From contig JBKHAH010000005.1 of NCBI GenBank assembly GCA_046542995.1, positions 1 through 64,000 on the forward strand: a stretch of DNA of 64,000 nt, given 5' to 3'. Positions 1-10,800 of the stretch are shown here, piece by piece. This DNA comes from Perlabentimonas sp046542995 (GTDB lineage Bacteria > Bacteroidota > Bacteroidia > Bacteroidales > Tenuifilaceae). Positions within the stretch are counted from its first letter, which is position 1, and every line of letters begins with the position of its first letter. A program made the position numbers and the translations under genes. The notes below the pieces were generated by a model. The model saw only the letters and a program-made list of their open reading frames with translations, was not told the DNA's origin and made no database searches.

Positions 1-2850
1 ACAGTGCTTATGGGAACCACTTTTGCTGATTTATCGTTACCAGCAACCGTTGATGCTGACCTGAACGATGGAACAGTAACCACTCTCGATGTAACCTGGA
101 ACGAGGAGGATTACAATATGAATGAGGCGGGTGTTTATGTTATAACTGGCGACCTTGACGCTGGTACGCTAGATAATCCAGACAACCTTCAGGCCGAAGT
201 AGAGGTAACCGTTGAGTATGTCGCTTTTGGCTTAATGGAAGATTTTAATGCTGTTGAAGCATGGACATTACCTGAATACTGGGATGGCAATTTCTCTGTT
301 AGAGCAGATGAAGGTATTGATGGTACACCAAGATTATCCAAAAACTTATGGGGTTCTACTACAACAGGTGATTGGCAAACTCCAATAGTGTCAATGGGTA
401 GCGATCCATCATTCAGCATTATGTATAGAGCCGTTGATTATTCTGAATATCCAGGTACAGCAACACCTGCTGAAAATTTTGCATTTACAATTTGGATTTC
501 TACTGATTTTGGCGAAACCTTCACCGAACTTCACACTATTGATGCTGATAACCATACGCCATCAACAGAATACGAAGAGTTAACTTTTGATATGTCTGCG
601 TATGCTGATGAGCATGCCATTATTAGAGTGGAAGCTGAAATGTTTAACGATGCAGACTTCTATCTTGATTTCGATAATGTGGTTGTTGGTACTTTCTATA
701 GTGCTGATTTTATAGTAACTGATGTAAGTACAACTGACCCAATTCAGGATGCAACCATTAACTTGTATCTTGAAGGACAAACCGAAGTAATGGAAACTCT
801 TACTACAGACGAACTAGGTCAAGCCAGTAAGATTCTTAGCGATGGAGTAGCCTATGACTACGAGGTAGTTGTTCATGGCTATTTTGATGAGATTGGAACC
901 TTTACAATTAGCGGTGCAGACGAGCTGATTCCCGTTACAATGGAACCACTCCCAACTCATCAGATTTCAGGTTCTGTTGTTACCAATGACGATCCCGCTG
1001 TTGACTTGGAAGGAGCAACAGTAACTCTTGATGGATACGATACATACGAGGTACAAACCGACGTTAATGGTGATTTCTTAATTGAAGATGTTTACGAAGA
1101 AACCTACACAATTACCATTAGCTATCCAGGTTACGAGTCCTACACCGATGAAGCGCTTCTTGTTGATGCTGATGTTGATGTAGGAGAGATTACGCTGGTT
1201 GAGATCATAGAAGAACCTTATGCTCTTGCAGTTGATGTTGATCATGCTGCACAGGAGGCGTTGTTCTCGTGGAATAATTCAGAATTAATAATGCTATTCC
1301 AGCATGATGGTGACATTCCTGCAGAACCCAATGCATTCTATCAAGAGAATACAAAAGTTTACGGTACAGTTTTCGACTTAACTTCGTACCCTGATGCTAT
1401 TCTTAGTCATATCGATTTTCACCATATGCAGTGGGATTTACCCAATGATAGCTATCCTTTCTTGGTACATATTGTTGATTGGGAAACCTATACAGTTATT
1501 GAAACGATAGGTCCAATTAATACCAATGTTAATGATGACTGGGAAACAGATGTTATGCTCGGTGATATTGATTTTTCTGAGTATACTCAGGTGGGTATTT
1601 TAATCCAGCCTCAGGGTGGCGACCCAACCGATGCTTATCCTTGCTTAACAACGGATGCAACCGGTCCTGATGGTATGTCAATCACAGCAGATTTTGATAA
1701 TCTGGAAGAATATACTGTAAACTCAGCCGATGTTGGTGATTTCTTTATTAACCTTTGGATCGAAACAGCTTATGCTGATGAGGAGGTTGTTAAACTTGAT
1801 AATGTTACTACCAACAATGTAGGTGTTGATAACTCAAGAAATGGTAAATTCACATCTTCCTCAAGCATTAATCCTGTTCAGAATGCAGAAGTTAACAATT
1901 TCAACAGTAAAGCATTCTTAGGTTATAACGTATATCTTGATGGTGCCGATACTCCTAGTAACACTGAACCAATTATGTCTGAGACTGAATACCTATTTGA
2001 AGGTCTCGATATTGGAATGCACACTGCAAGCGTAGAAGCAACTTACTCCACAGGCATAAGCAATAAGGTAAGCATCGACTTTGAGGTGCTTTCAACGCAT
2101 CAGGTAACATATAGCGTAGTTGGTGAAAACGGAACAATTTCAGCAACCGTTAACGACGAGCCAATCACCTCAGGCGATCTTGTTGTTGATGGTGATGATA
2201 TTATCTTTACTGCAGTTCCTGACGCCAACTATCAAGTGTTAGAGTGGACTGTCAACGGTGATGTTATTAACGACTTAGTAGATGATATGTTCACATATTC
2301 TGAAGTAGACGGCGATATAGATGTTACCGTTGAGTTTGAGCATATTACTCACGAGGTTACATTTAGCGTTGCAGGTGAGAATGGTATCCTGGAGGCTGAG
2401 GTTGACGGTACACCTATTGAATCAGGTGACCCTGTTCTACAAGGTGCAGATATTCAGTTTACCGCTACACCTGATGATGGCTATGGAGTTAAGAGCTGGA
2501 CAGTAAATAGCACAGTACAGGGAGGCCTTACTGATTCTGAATTTCTTTATGAGAATATTATGGAACCTCTATCAGTAATTGTGGAGTTTGAGGATGTGAC
2601 TAATGTAACATCCGAAGCTTTTAGCAACCTAACTGCCTACCCTAATCCATTTACCAATAATATTACCATAACAAATGCTGAGAATGTTCAGCGAGTGGTT
2701 ATTACCAATCTTGTTGGTCAGCAGGTGATGAATGTTAGCCTGAATGGAGAAACTGAGGTAAATACAGCAGAACTTTCAAAGGGAGTTTACCTTATTACTT
2801 TCGTTGCAAACAATGGCGATAGATTAGTGAAGAAGATGATTAAGCAGTAA
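1..2850 (+). CDS. T9SS-sorted multidomain adhesin-like protein (5' end outside window)
   Basis: The frame is open from base 1, so the N-terminus lies upstream; the GTG at 4 is not a credible start. Counting from that codon, I see the end of a Big_4-type Ig domain (about 1-75, with 'LNDGT' and 'GVYVITG'), a choice-of-anchor-J/MAM-like jelly roll (78-235), two carboxypeptidase-regulatory-like domains (236-405), an Fn3-like domain split by a roughly 210-residue insert (410-700), two InlB-like beta repeats (700-860), and a T9SS type A sorting domain (865-948: 'YPNPF', 'GVYLITF', final KKMIKQ). No catalytic motif is visible. It should be secreted and anchored at the cell surface. It is a paralogue of the next gene over the Ig to second carboxypeptidase-regulatory segment. 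A strong terminator follows. Its binding target cannot be read from sequence. Confidence 0.88.
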   Translation, partial: TVLMGTTFADLSLPATVDADLNDGTVTTLDVTWNEEDYNMNEAGVYVITGDLDAGTLDNPDNLQAEVEVTVEYVAFGLMEDFNAVEAWTLPEYWDGNFSVRADEGIDGTPRLSKNLWGSTTTGDWQTPIVSMGSDPSFSIMYRAVDYSEYPGTATPAENFAFTIWISTDFGETFTELHTIDADNHTPSTEYEELTFDMSAYADEHAIIRVEAEMFNDADFYLDFDNVVVGTFYSADFIVTDVSTTDPIQDATINLYLEGQTEVMETLTTDELGQASKILSDGVAYDYEVVVHGYFDEIGTFTISGADELIPVTMEPLPTHQISGSVVTNDDPAVDLEGATVTLDGYDTYEVQTDVNGDFLIEDVYEETYTITISYPGYESYTDEALLVDADVDVGEITLVEIIEEPYALAVDVDHAAQEALFSWNNSELIMLFQHDGDIPAEPNAFYQENTKVYGTVFDLTSYPDAILSHIDFHHMQWDLPNDSYPFLVHIVDWETYTVIETIGPINTNVNDDWETDVMLGDIDFSEYTQVGILIQPQGGDPTDAYPCLTTDATGPDGMSITADFDNLEEYTVNSADVGDFFINLWIETAYADEEVVKLDNVTTNNVGVDNSRNGKFTSSSSINPVQNAEVNNFNSKAFLGYNVYLDGADTPSNTEPIMSETEYLFEGLDIGMHTASVEATYSTGISNKVSIDFEVLSTHQVTYSVVGENGTISATVNDEPITSGDLVVDGDDIIFTAVPDANYQVLEWTVNGDVINDLVDDMFTYSEVDGDIDVTVEFEHITHEVTFSVAGENGILEAEVDGTPIESGDPVLQGADIQFTATPDDGYGVKSWTVNSTVQGGLTDSEFLYENIMEPLSVIVEFEDVTNVTSEAFSNLTAYPNPFTNNITITNAENVQRVVITNLVGQQVMNVSLNGETEVNTAELSKGVYLITFVANNGDRLVKKMIKQ

Positions 2851-2869
2851 ATTCTTCTTAAGCAGATAT

Positions 2870-2899
2870 AAAAAAGCCCCTGGTTTCAGGGGCTTTTTT
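2870..2899 (+). terminator. Rho-independent terminator
   Basis: A perfect 13-bp stem (AAAAAAGCCCCTG pairing with its complement) with a GTTT loop, starting 20 bases after the stop codon of the adhesin-like gene. The A-rich 5' arm and T-rich 3' arm would let it work in either direction. Confidence 0.85.
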
Positions 2900-2998
2900 A
2901 TTGTTCAGTCAACAGAGCCAAAAGCTTTAAGTGTTTATTGAATAGATTCAAATTTTGCCGGCAGCTCATTTTAAATTTAATAAATTAGCCAAAATAAT

Positions 2999-3007
2999 TA
3001 ACTTTGT
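2999..3007 (+). promoter_or_regulatory. possible Bacteroidota -7 box
   Basis: TAACTTTGT fits the Bacteroidota primary-sigma -7 consensus TAnnTTTGy. No TTG -33 element sits at the usual 17-23-base spacing, so this is a weak candidate. It would give a leader of about 140 bases for the gene starting at 3155. Confidence 0.25.
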
Positions 3008-3154
3008 TCTTTCAAATTTCATAAAGTACATAATAATAGAGACATATAAACACGCAAACCATTGCATACATTGCAATAAACCTTATCACCACTTTTTTTT
3101 AGTAAGTTTTATGATTATCGGAATCTTTAACTAATAATGCCAACAACCATAGCT

Positions 3155-6100
3155 ATGAGAAAGTTTTTTCTGTTTTTTACTATTGCCACCATCTTTTTAA
3201 GTAAAGTGCCCCAAAGTTCATTCTCTCAGGAAAATGTCGAAATTAAAAAAGAATCATTTTCTGAGGATAAAGGTGTCTCGGGAGGAGAGTACACAAAAAA
3301 TGAGAAGGAGGCCCTTTTGCATTATGATGATGAGAATTTTTCATCTATTGGATTAACTAATGGCGGAACGCTTATAGGCCTGGCCTATTTTACAGGAGAA
3401 ATTATTCAGGATTATCAAGGGTACGGAGTAAAGCAAGTTATAACTTACGTAAACGACCTTCCTGCAGGAGAGTATGAAATTAGAATTTATGAAGCGGGCG
3501 AGGAGCCAGGTGAACTCCTGTACGCTGAGGATGTTAGTGAACAGCTCGAAGAAGCATCCTGGAATACATTTGAGCTTTCGTCAGCCTTTGAGATCCCTGA
3601 GGAAGGAGTATATGTTGGTTTTTCAGTAGCACATGCAGGTGGCCAATATCCCGCCGGTGTTGATGAGGGCCCTGCTGACATTAACGGAGATATTGCCAGT
3701 CTTGATTTAGGCGAAACATGGAGCCATCTTGCTAACGCAGGTTTCGGAAACTGGAATATTCGAATTTATGTGGAACCACTTGTTTTCGATCAGGCACCTG
3801 AAAAACCAGCTGGTTTAGTGGTAACACCCGCTAATGAGGGGCAAATGTCTGCAACAGTTCAATGGACAAACCCATCAAATGCAATAGATGGTACTCAGCT
3901 AACAGAACTAGATCTTGTTGAAATTTTTGTTAATGAGGAGTTAGTCCTTGAGGTTTCATCGCCTGAAATTGGAGGTGAAGAGTCTCATATAATTAGCATG
4001 GATGATTTTGATCCAGCAACATACAATTTCTGCGTAATTGCTCATAACAGCTATGGTTCAGGTAATCCAGCAGACTACTCCGTATGGATTGGTGAGGATG
4101 TACCTGCATCACCAGCTAACTTAACGCTTTCTTCTGATGGTGGCGTACCAACTTTATCATGGGATGAACCTGAGGGAGGCCTTCACGATGCGTACTTTAC
4201 TGGTACCGATTCCTATAGAATTGTTCGTTCAGATGGATTGGTACTAGAAAACAATTATAGTGGAGCGCAACCCTTTACTGATAATGAGATAGAAAAGATA
4301 GGGCTATATTCCTATTCCGTAACTCCTATTAATTCTGTTGGAAGTGGCGGTGTAGCAATATCTAATCCAATGCAATTTGGAGAAATTATTAACGAGCAGG
4401 CCGTTGGAAACCCCGATTCCGAAATTTTTGGGAGAATACCCTATGACTTCTTCTACAAGAACAGCCTCTCACAAACCATGTACTATCCTAATGAGCTAAA
4501 TATTGAAGGAAGAATTGAAGCCATAGCCTATACAAACAATTTTTATACCGATTTTACAAAAGGAACAAAAATTAAAGTTTGGATAGGCGAAACTGACAAT
4601 GAGGATTTATCCAGCGGATTTATCCCTGCTTCAGATTTAACTCTGGTTTATGATAATACAATGTGTATTCCAAGCGGAATGAATCAGGTAATTATCCCTT
4701 TTAATGCTCCTTATTTTTATAAAGGGGGCAACCTTGTTGTTTTAACTTATCGCCCTTATGATGATACCTATCATTACAACGACAGGTGGCTTCAAACCGA
4801 AACAGAGGAATCGGATAGCAATAGAATTATCATAAAAAACAGCGATGATGTTGAACTGGATCCAAACAACCCGCCAGCTGATCCCACAACTCCTTCAACC
4901 TACGCCAATACTACATTCTATTTTGATGAACGCCCAGTTGTCCTGCCCAAATCAAGGGATTATATTGTTGACGATCAGAATGACCTCACAACAACGGTAC
5001 ATTGGATAAATGCAACAAGCCTATCAATTAGCGATGATGAGGGCAACTTAACCCCTGATGCTGATTATACCCTAACTGACAACGGAGACAATACTTCTCT
5101 ACTCACAATTCTTGGATCATATTTAAGCACAAAGATTTCTTCTGTAGAGGATTCACCGCTTTCATTAAATATAACATTTAATACGGGTGATGAAGCAGAG
5201 TTCACAGCAAATCCAGCCTTAAAATCCATCGTTTCAGTTAATGAAATAGAATCAATAAAGAATGTAATTGGCTTAAACTTCAATGATTTATCATTACCTG
5301 AAAATGCAGAGGTTGAATTAAATGACGGTACCTTCACCGAAATTCCTGTTTCTTGGAATGAAACGGATTGTGACCCTAATACACCTGGCGTATATGTAAT
5401 TGAAGGGGAGTTGCAGTCAGTTGATATTGAGAATCCAAGCAGCTTAAAGGCAGCTATTGAAGTCGAGTTATTCTACTACACTGAAAACATAGTTGAAGAT
5501 TTTAATGATATTACAGTTTTACCCGATTACTGGTCTGGCAATTACTACATTAATCTTTCGGCTGGTATAAACGAAAGCCCGAGACTAACCAGAAATCTTT
5601 GGGTTAATGCACAATCAGGGGAGTGGCAAACATCCGTTGTTTACATGGGAGATAACCCAAAGTTCAGCTTTTACTACAGGGTGGTTAACTATGCCGGTTA
5701 CCCCTCTACGGCAACCAGTGGCAACGATTTTTCAATTTCAATCCTTGCATCAACAGACTTTGGTGAAACCTATACGCAAATTGATGAAATTAACTCTTCA
5801 AATCATCAGCCCTCCACAGAGTATGTTCAGAAATTAATCGATGTTGAAGGATTTGCAGACAAACATGTAATTATTAAAATAGAAGCAGAATGGCTATCAG
5901 GAGATTTTTACACCGATTTTGACAATGTTTTAATAGGTACCTTTTACGAAGCGAATTTTAACATTAATGATGCAAACAATAATAATCCCGTAGATGAAGC
6001 AACGATTACAATTTATTCCGACGAAGAGCAGACTGAAGTTGAAGCTACGGCAGTAACAAACGAGAGCGGGGAGGCTACGGTTGTTTTGAGGAATAACCTT

Positions 6101-7594
6101 ACTTACCACTATTCCATATCTAAATATGGTTATACAGACTATTCAGATGAAATTACTATAAGTAATCAAAATGAGACGGTTAACGTCAGCATAAACCCAA
6201 TACACCAGTACCAAGTGACCGGACGAATTGTTACTAACGATGAACCCGCAGAGCCTTTAAGTCAAGCACATGTTACAATGGAGGGGTATGGATCATATAG
6301 CATCCAAACCGATGAGAATGGAGAATTTACTATTGATAACGTATATGAATCCAACTATAGTTTTACTGCAAGATATATAGGTTATGAAACACATATACAA
6401 TCAATAAACGTTACAAATAGTATTGATTTGGGCGATGTTATTCTAATCGAAAAAATTGTGGACCCTTTTGCTCTTTCCATAGATGTTGATAATGAGAATC
6501 AGACTGCAGTTTTATCTTGGAACAACGTTGATTCATGGTCTGAAAGTTTCGAAGCTGGAGAGTTTTCAGAAGGCTGGACACAAAATATAACCAATACCGG
6601 CTCAGGTTCATCAGGAGATTTTACATGGCAGGTTGCTGAAACAATAAGTTTTTCAGAGAGTGAAATTGTACCACAGGATGGCGATTACCAGGCATTCATA
6701 ATGTGGGATTATGAACATCAGGACGAATGGTTAATTACACCTGAGTTCATTGCTCCTGAAGGCGATTTAGTATTTTGGTACTATGGAACCAATGGTTCAC
6801 CCAACGGTGATAATTACTATGTGAAAATTTCCGAGGACGATGGACAAACATGGACAGTACTTTGGAATGCCAGCGATTTACCCTCTGGTGATAACCATTA
6901 TGATGCGCCCGCTGTAATTGATCTTTCAGCCTATGCGGGTCAAACCGTAAAAATTGCATGGCACAACGTTGACGGCGACGGACTAGGCTTATGGTACTCA
7001 TGGGCCATAGACAACATAACTGTTGGCGATGAAAAAATTGACATTAAAGATTTAAATTTTATATCACGTGCTGCTTCTTCAAAAGTAAACGGAGCAGCCA
7101 GGGATGGTAAATTCAATGAGAGTGTTGACATAAACGACTTGAAACGAAATTCAGAACATACTAAGCAGCTGGACGGTTTCAACATCTTTTTAAATGATAT
7201 GGAAACACCCATTGATTTTGTTGAGGAGAACGTAACAACTTATGAATTCACTAATCTTGTAACAGAAAGTAATGTTGCAGGTGTTCAATCTGTTTACTCT
7301 ACCGGCTTAAGTGAGATTATGACAATTGATTTTGAAATTGCAACCGGTGTTAATGACAACACCCTTCTTGATGTGTATGTTTATCCAAATCCGTTCTCTG
7401 AATATCTTCACATCTCTGATGATGAGCCTATTAGATCCATAATAATTACCAACTTATTAGGTCAGATTGTTATGGAGGTTCGCTCTGAAATTTCAACAAC
7501 AATCAGTACCCATCATCTTCCCAAAGGGGTATATTTAGTTACCTTGATTTCAAAAAGTAGCGAAAAGACTGCTTATAGAATGTTCAAGTATTAG
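3155..7594 (+). CDS. T9SS-sorted multidomain adhesin-like protein with X2, Ig and jelly-roll modules
   Basis: About 1479 residues. I chose the ATG at 3155 over the one at 3137 because it starts a clean signal peptide (MRKFFLFFTIATIFL, ending near FSQ). Order: an N-terminal beta module (about 45-205), two Fn3 domains (about 212-410), a second unnamed beta module (415-590), an X2-type carbohydrate-associated Ig module (about 604-690, 'DLTTTVHW' and 'DADYTLTD'), a Big_4 Ig domain (690-775), a choice-of-anchor-J domain (780-930), two carboxypeptidase-regulatory-like domains (930-1110), an Fn3-like domain split by a second anchor-J domain (about 1115-1400), and a T9SS sorting domain (1405-1479, 'YPNPFSEY', 'GVYLVTL'). 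No enzyme motif is seen. Likely a surface adhesin or matrix protein, perhaps glycan-binding given X2. The middle section is paralogous to the upstream gene, which suggests tandem duplication. Confidence 0.88.
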   Translation: MRKFFLFFTIATIFLSKVPQSSFSQENVEIKKESFSEDKGVSGGEYTKNEKEALLHYDDENFSSIGLTNGGTLIGLAYFTGEIIQDYQGYGVKQVITYVNDLPAGEYEIRIYEAGEEPGELLYAEDVSEQLEEASWNTFELSSAFEIPEEGVYVGFSVAHAGGQYPAGVDEGPADINGDIASLDLGETWSHLANAGFGNWNIRIYVEPLVFDQAPEKPAGLVVTPANEGQMSATVQWTNPSNAIDGTQLTELDLVEIFVNEELVLEVSSPEIGGEESHIISMDDFDPATYNFCVIAHNSYGSGNPADYSVWIGEDVPASPANLTLSSDGGVPTLSWDEPEGGLHDAYFTGTDSYRIVRSDGLVLENNYSGAQPFTDNEIEKIGLYSYSVTPINSVGSGGVAISNPMQFGEIINEQAVGNPDSEIFGRIPYDFFYKNSLSQTMYYPNELNIEGRIEAIAYTNNFYTDFTKGTKIKVWIGETDNEDLSSGFIPASDLTLVYDNTMCIPSGMNQVIIPFNAPYFYKGGNLVVLTYRPYDDTYHYNDRWLQTETEESDSNRIIIKNSDDVELDPNNPPADPTTPSTYANTTFYFDERPVVLPKSRDYIVDDQNDLTTTVHWINATSLSISDDEGNLTPDADYTLTDNGDNTSLLTILGSYLSTKISSVEDSPLSLNITFNTGDEAEFTANPALKSIVSVNEIESIKNVIGLNFNDLSLPENAEVELNDGTFTEIPVSWNETDCDPNTPGVYVIEGELQSVDIENPSSLKAAIEVELFYYTENIVEDFNDITVLPDYWSGNYYINLSAGINESPRLTRNLWVNAQSGEWQTSVVYMGDNPKFSFYYRVVNYAGYPSTATSGNDFSISILASTDFGETYTQIDEINSSNHQPSTEYVQKLIDVEGFADKHVIIKIEAEWLSGDFYTDFDNVLIGTFYEANFNINDANNNNPVDEATITIYSDEEQTEVEATAVTNESGEATVVLRNNLTYHYSISKYGYTDYSDEITISNQNETVNVSINPIHQYQVTGRIVTNDEPAEPLSQAHVTMEGYGSYSIQTDENGEFTIDNVYESNYSFTARYIGYETHIQSINVTNSIDLGDVILIEKIVDPFALSIDVDNENQTAVLSWNNVDSWSESFEAGEFSEGWTQNITNTGSGSSGDFTWQVAETISFSESEIVPQDGDYQAFIMWDYEHQDEWLITPEFIAPEGDLVFWYYGTNGSPNGDNYYVKISEDDGQTWTVLWNASDLPSGDNHYDAPAVIDLSAYAGQTVKIAWHNVDGDGLGLWYSWAIDNITVGDEKIDIKDLNFISRAASSKVNGAARDGKFNESVDINDLKRNSEHTKQLDGFNIFLNDMETPIDFVEENVTTYEFTNLVTESNVAGVQSVYSTGLSEIMTIDFEIATGVNDNTLLDVYVYPNPFSEYLHISDDEPIRSIIITNLLGQIVMEVRSEISTTISTHHLPKGVYLVTLISKSSEKTAYRMFKY

Positions 7595-7620
7595 CATACC
7601 AAAAATATTTTAAAATCTAT

Positions 7621-7658
7621 AACGCTTCCTTTATAATTTTAGGAAGCGTTTTTTTTTT
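7621..7658 (+). terminator. Rho-independent terminator
   Basis: Perfect 10-bp stem AACGCTTCCT / AGGAAGCGTT with a 10-base loop and a run of ten T residues, 26 bases after the stop of the upstream adhesin-like gene. Confidence 0.88.
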
Positions 7659-7876
7659 AACTAAATGCTATTCAAAACATCTCTAAATAAACGATTAGTA
7701 TCATACATAAAATGCAATATAATAGAATAATAAATCAATTAAATTGAATTAAATATTTAATATATGGTATATTTTAACATCTACCCAATTCCTCAAAAAA
7801 ACTTTTTTTAGTAAAAATCATTTTTTACATTGCGAAATTACAGAAACCACATATTTGTTTAACTAAACCATAATTT

Positions 7877-10800
7877 ATGAGAAATTTTTTTGCATTAATC
7901 GCGGTGCTATTTCTATTTAGTACCATTGGAGTGTCTCAGGATCATTTTATCCCTTTGGATAGGAATAATACAGAGGCAAAGGTGTTGGAAAATAGTACCA
8001 ACAACCTAAGAATGTCATTCTCACTTGATGGTATATCAGGTAAAGATGTTACGTCTAAGAATGGACAGGATTTTACGGAGCTTTACTTTGGCAATGGGTA
8101 TTATACCGGGAAAGTTGGAAGCCCAAAAATTCCAGCTTTTAAAAGGTTAATTCAAATACCCTTTGGAGCAGAAGTGGAAGTTAATGTTATTGGTTACTCC
8201 AAAAAGAAGATGTCCTTAAAAGACATTGGTATCAGTAACCAGATATTTCCAGTTCAGCCATCATTACGAAAGGATAAAACCATTGATGAAGTACCATTTG
8301 AGTACAATAACAAGGTTTACAATACCGATGGTTTTACAAATGAGAAAATTGCACAGGTCGAAATCCTTGGTACCATGAGGGGTGTTAGAATCGCCAGAAT
8401 TGAGGTTGCTCCGGTACAGTACAATCCCGTAAATGGCGAAATAGTTGTTTTTAACGACATTGAAGTTGAGCTAGTTTATAAGGGTGCGAACAAGGAAAAA
8501 ACCCAATCAGCCTATCAAAGTACCTACTCTCCGTTTTTTGAGCAAGCATACAGTACGCTCGCTAACCCATATTCAAAAAGCGTTTTTGATGACCATCCTG
8601 ATCTTACCTCTTACCCAGTTCATATGTTAATAGTTAGCGACAGGGAGTTTGAGGAAACTTTGCAGCCATACATTGAGTGGAAAACTAAAAAGGGCTTTCA
8701 TGTTGAGGTAGCCTATACCGATGATATTGGCACAACAAGCAACGCTGTAAAAGAGTATGTGCATGCAGCCTATAACGATGCAACAGCTGAAAATCCAGCA
8801 CCATCGTTTTTAGTAATTGCTGGCGATGTTGATCAGGTACCTGCATCGGAGACAGGTTCAGAATCAGGTAAGCTAACAGATTTATATTACGCTAGCGTTG
8901 ATGGTGATTACTTCCCTGAGATTTACTACGGCAGGTTATCCGCCCAAACAACAGAGCAGCTTGAGAATATCATTAACAAAATTCTTTACTATGAGCAGTA
9001 TCAGTTTGAGGATCCAACCTATCTGGACAATGCTACGCTAATTGCTGGTGTTGATGGTAATTGGAACCCTAAGGTTGGTCAACCTACCATTAAGTATGGA
9101 ACGGAAAACTATTTTAACTCAGATAATGGTTTTAACACAGTTTGGGGCTACGGAATTGCTGACGATCCGAACAACCCAAACAATAGCTCTGGATATACTG
9201 GTTGCTACGATGATGAGAAGATAGCCGTTTCATTGATCAACTATACAGCGCATTGTATGGAAACTGTATGGGGCGACCCTCAGCTTACAATTTCCGATAT
9301 AAATTCAATGACAAATTCTGGAAAGTATCCATTATCCGTAGGTAACTGCTGTCTTTCTGCAGAGTTCGGAACAGATGAGTGCGTTGGTGAAGCTTGGATT
9401 AGAGCAGAAGATAAAGGAGCCGTTACCTACATTGGATCTTCACCAAGTTCATACTGGTTCGAAGACTTTTACTGGTCTGTAGGTGCTTTCCCTATCTCAG
9501 GTGATAACGATGGCTATGTTCCTACATTTGAAGAGACAACCTTTGGTGCTTACGATGCCCCTTACCATAGCAATTATAATACGGCTGGAGGGTTAGTTTT
9601 TGTTGGTAACCTTGCAGTTACTGAGGTTGATTTGGAAGGTTATCCAAGTCACTCCTCACCAACCTATTACTGGCAAGCGTACAATGTGCTTGGCGATCCA
9701 TCGTTAATGCCATTCTTAACCCAGGGCGATGAAAATAACGTATCGCACATGGAGATTATGCCAATAGGTCTTGATACTTATCTGGTAGCAGCAGAACCAG
9801 GATCATACGTAGCTATTAGCAAGGATGGTGCTCTCCACGGAGCTGCACTTGTAGATGAAACAGGCGAAGTCGAGGTGCCAATCGACCCTATTTTAGAAGG
9901 CGGTGATGTTGACATTGTTGTTACCCGTAATCAAACCATACCTTATATTGCCCAGGTACCTGCAGCGGCGTTGGAAGGACCATACATTGCTGTTGATGAG
10001 TACAATGTTAACGATGAGAATGAGAATGATAACGGTCTGGTTGACTTCGGAGAGGAATTTACAGTTAACATATCCCTTAAGAATGTTGGTGCTGATGACG
10101 CACAAGACGTATCAGCTTCACTTTCCGGAACTGATGAGTTTATTACTTTAAATACAACAGATGCTGTTTCATTTGGAGATATTAGCGCTGAGGAAGGAAA
10201 CAATACAGCTTCTTATAACAATGCATACAGCTTCTCCGTATCTGATGACGTGCCTGACCAGCATCAGGCAACCTTTGTGCTTACTATTACAGATGGAAAT
10301 GATACATGGGAGTCAGACATGAAATTTACTGCTAATGCTCCGGTTATTCAATTATCCGCATCTAAAATTTTAGATGACCCTCAGGATATTTCATTCTCTT
10401 CTTCCCCAATAGTTTCAGTTGATAACGGGGAAGAGTACAGCTATACTATTGAAGTTACTGAAATGCTAGGAAATGGAAATGGAGTGTTGGATGCAGATGA
10501 AACGGCTGGCATAGAGATTAAAACCGCAAACAATGGTAATTCCGATTTAAAAAATGCGCACGTGACTCTTTCATCTAGTAGTGAGTATATTACCATCAGT
10601 ACTGATGAGGTTTATATTAATTCGTTAGCAGTTGGGGAAGAAATTCCAAATGAATTTACCATACAAGTTCACGAAGATACTCCAATAGGAACTGTCGTTG
10701 ATTTTGACTTTACAATTGTTTATGCAGGTTATGAGGATAATGTAACCATTTCTTTACCTGTTGGTTTACAGATTGAAGATTTCGAAACCGGAGATTTAAA

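Larger units (their letters stand above)
2851..3154. other. intergenic region between the two adhesin-like genes
   Basis: About 300 bases without a gene. It holds the terminator of the upstream gene at its start, a -7-like box at 2999-3007, and then AT-rich sequence up to the next start. I see no RNA gene or small ORF in it. Confidence 0.6.
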
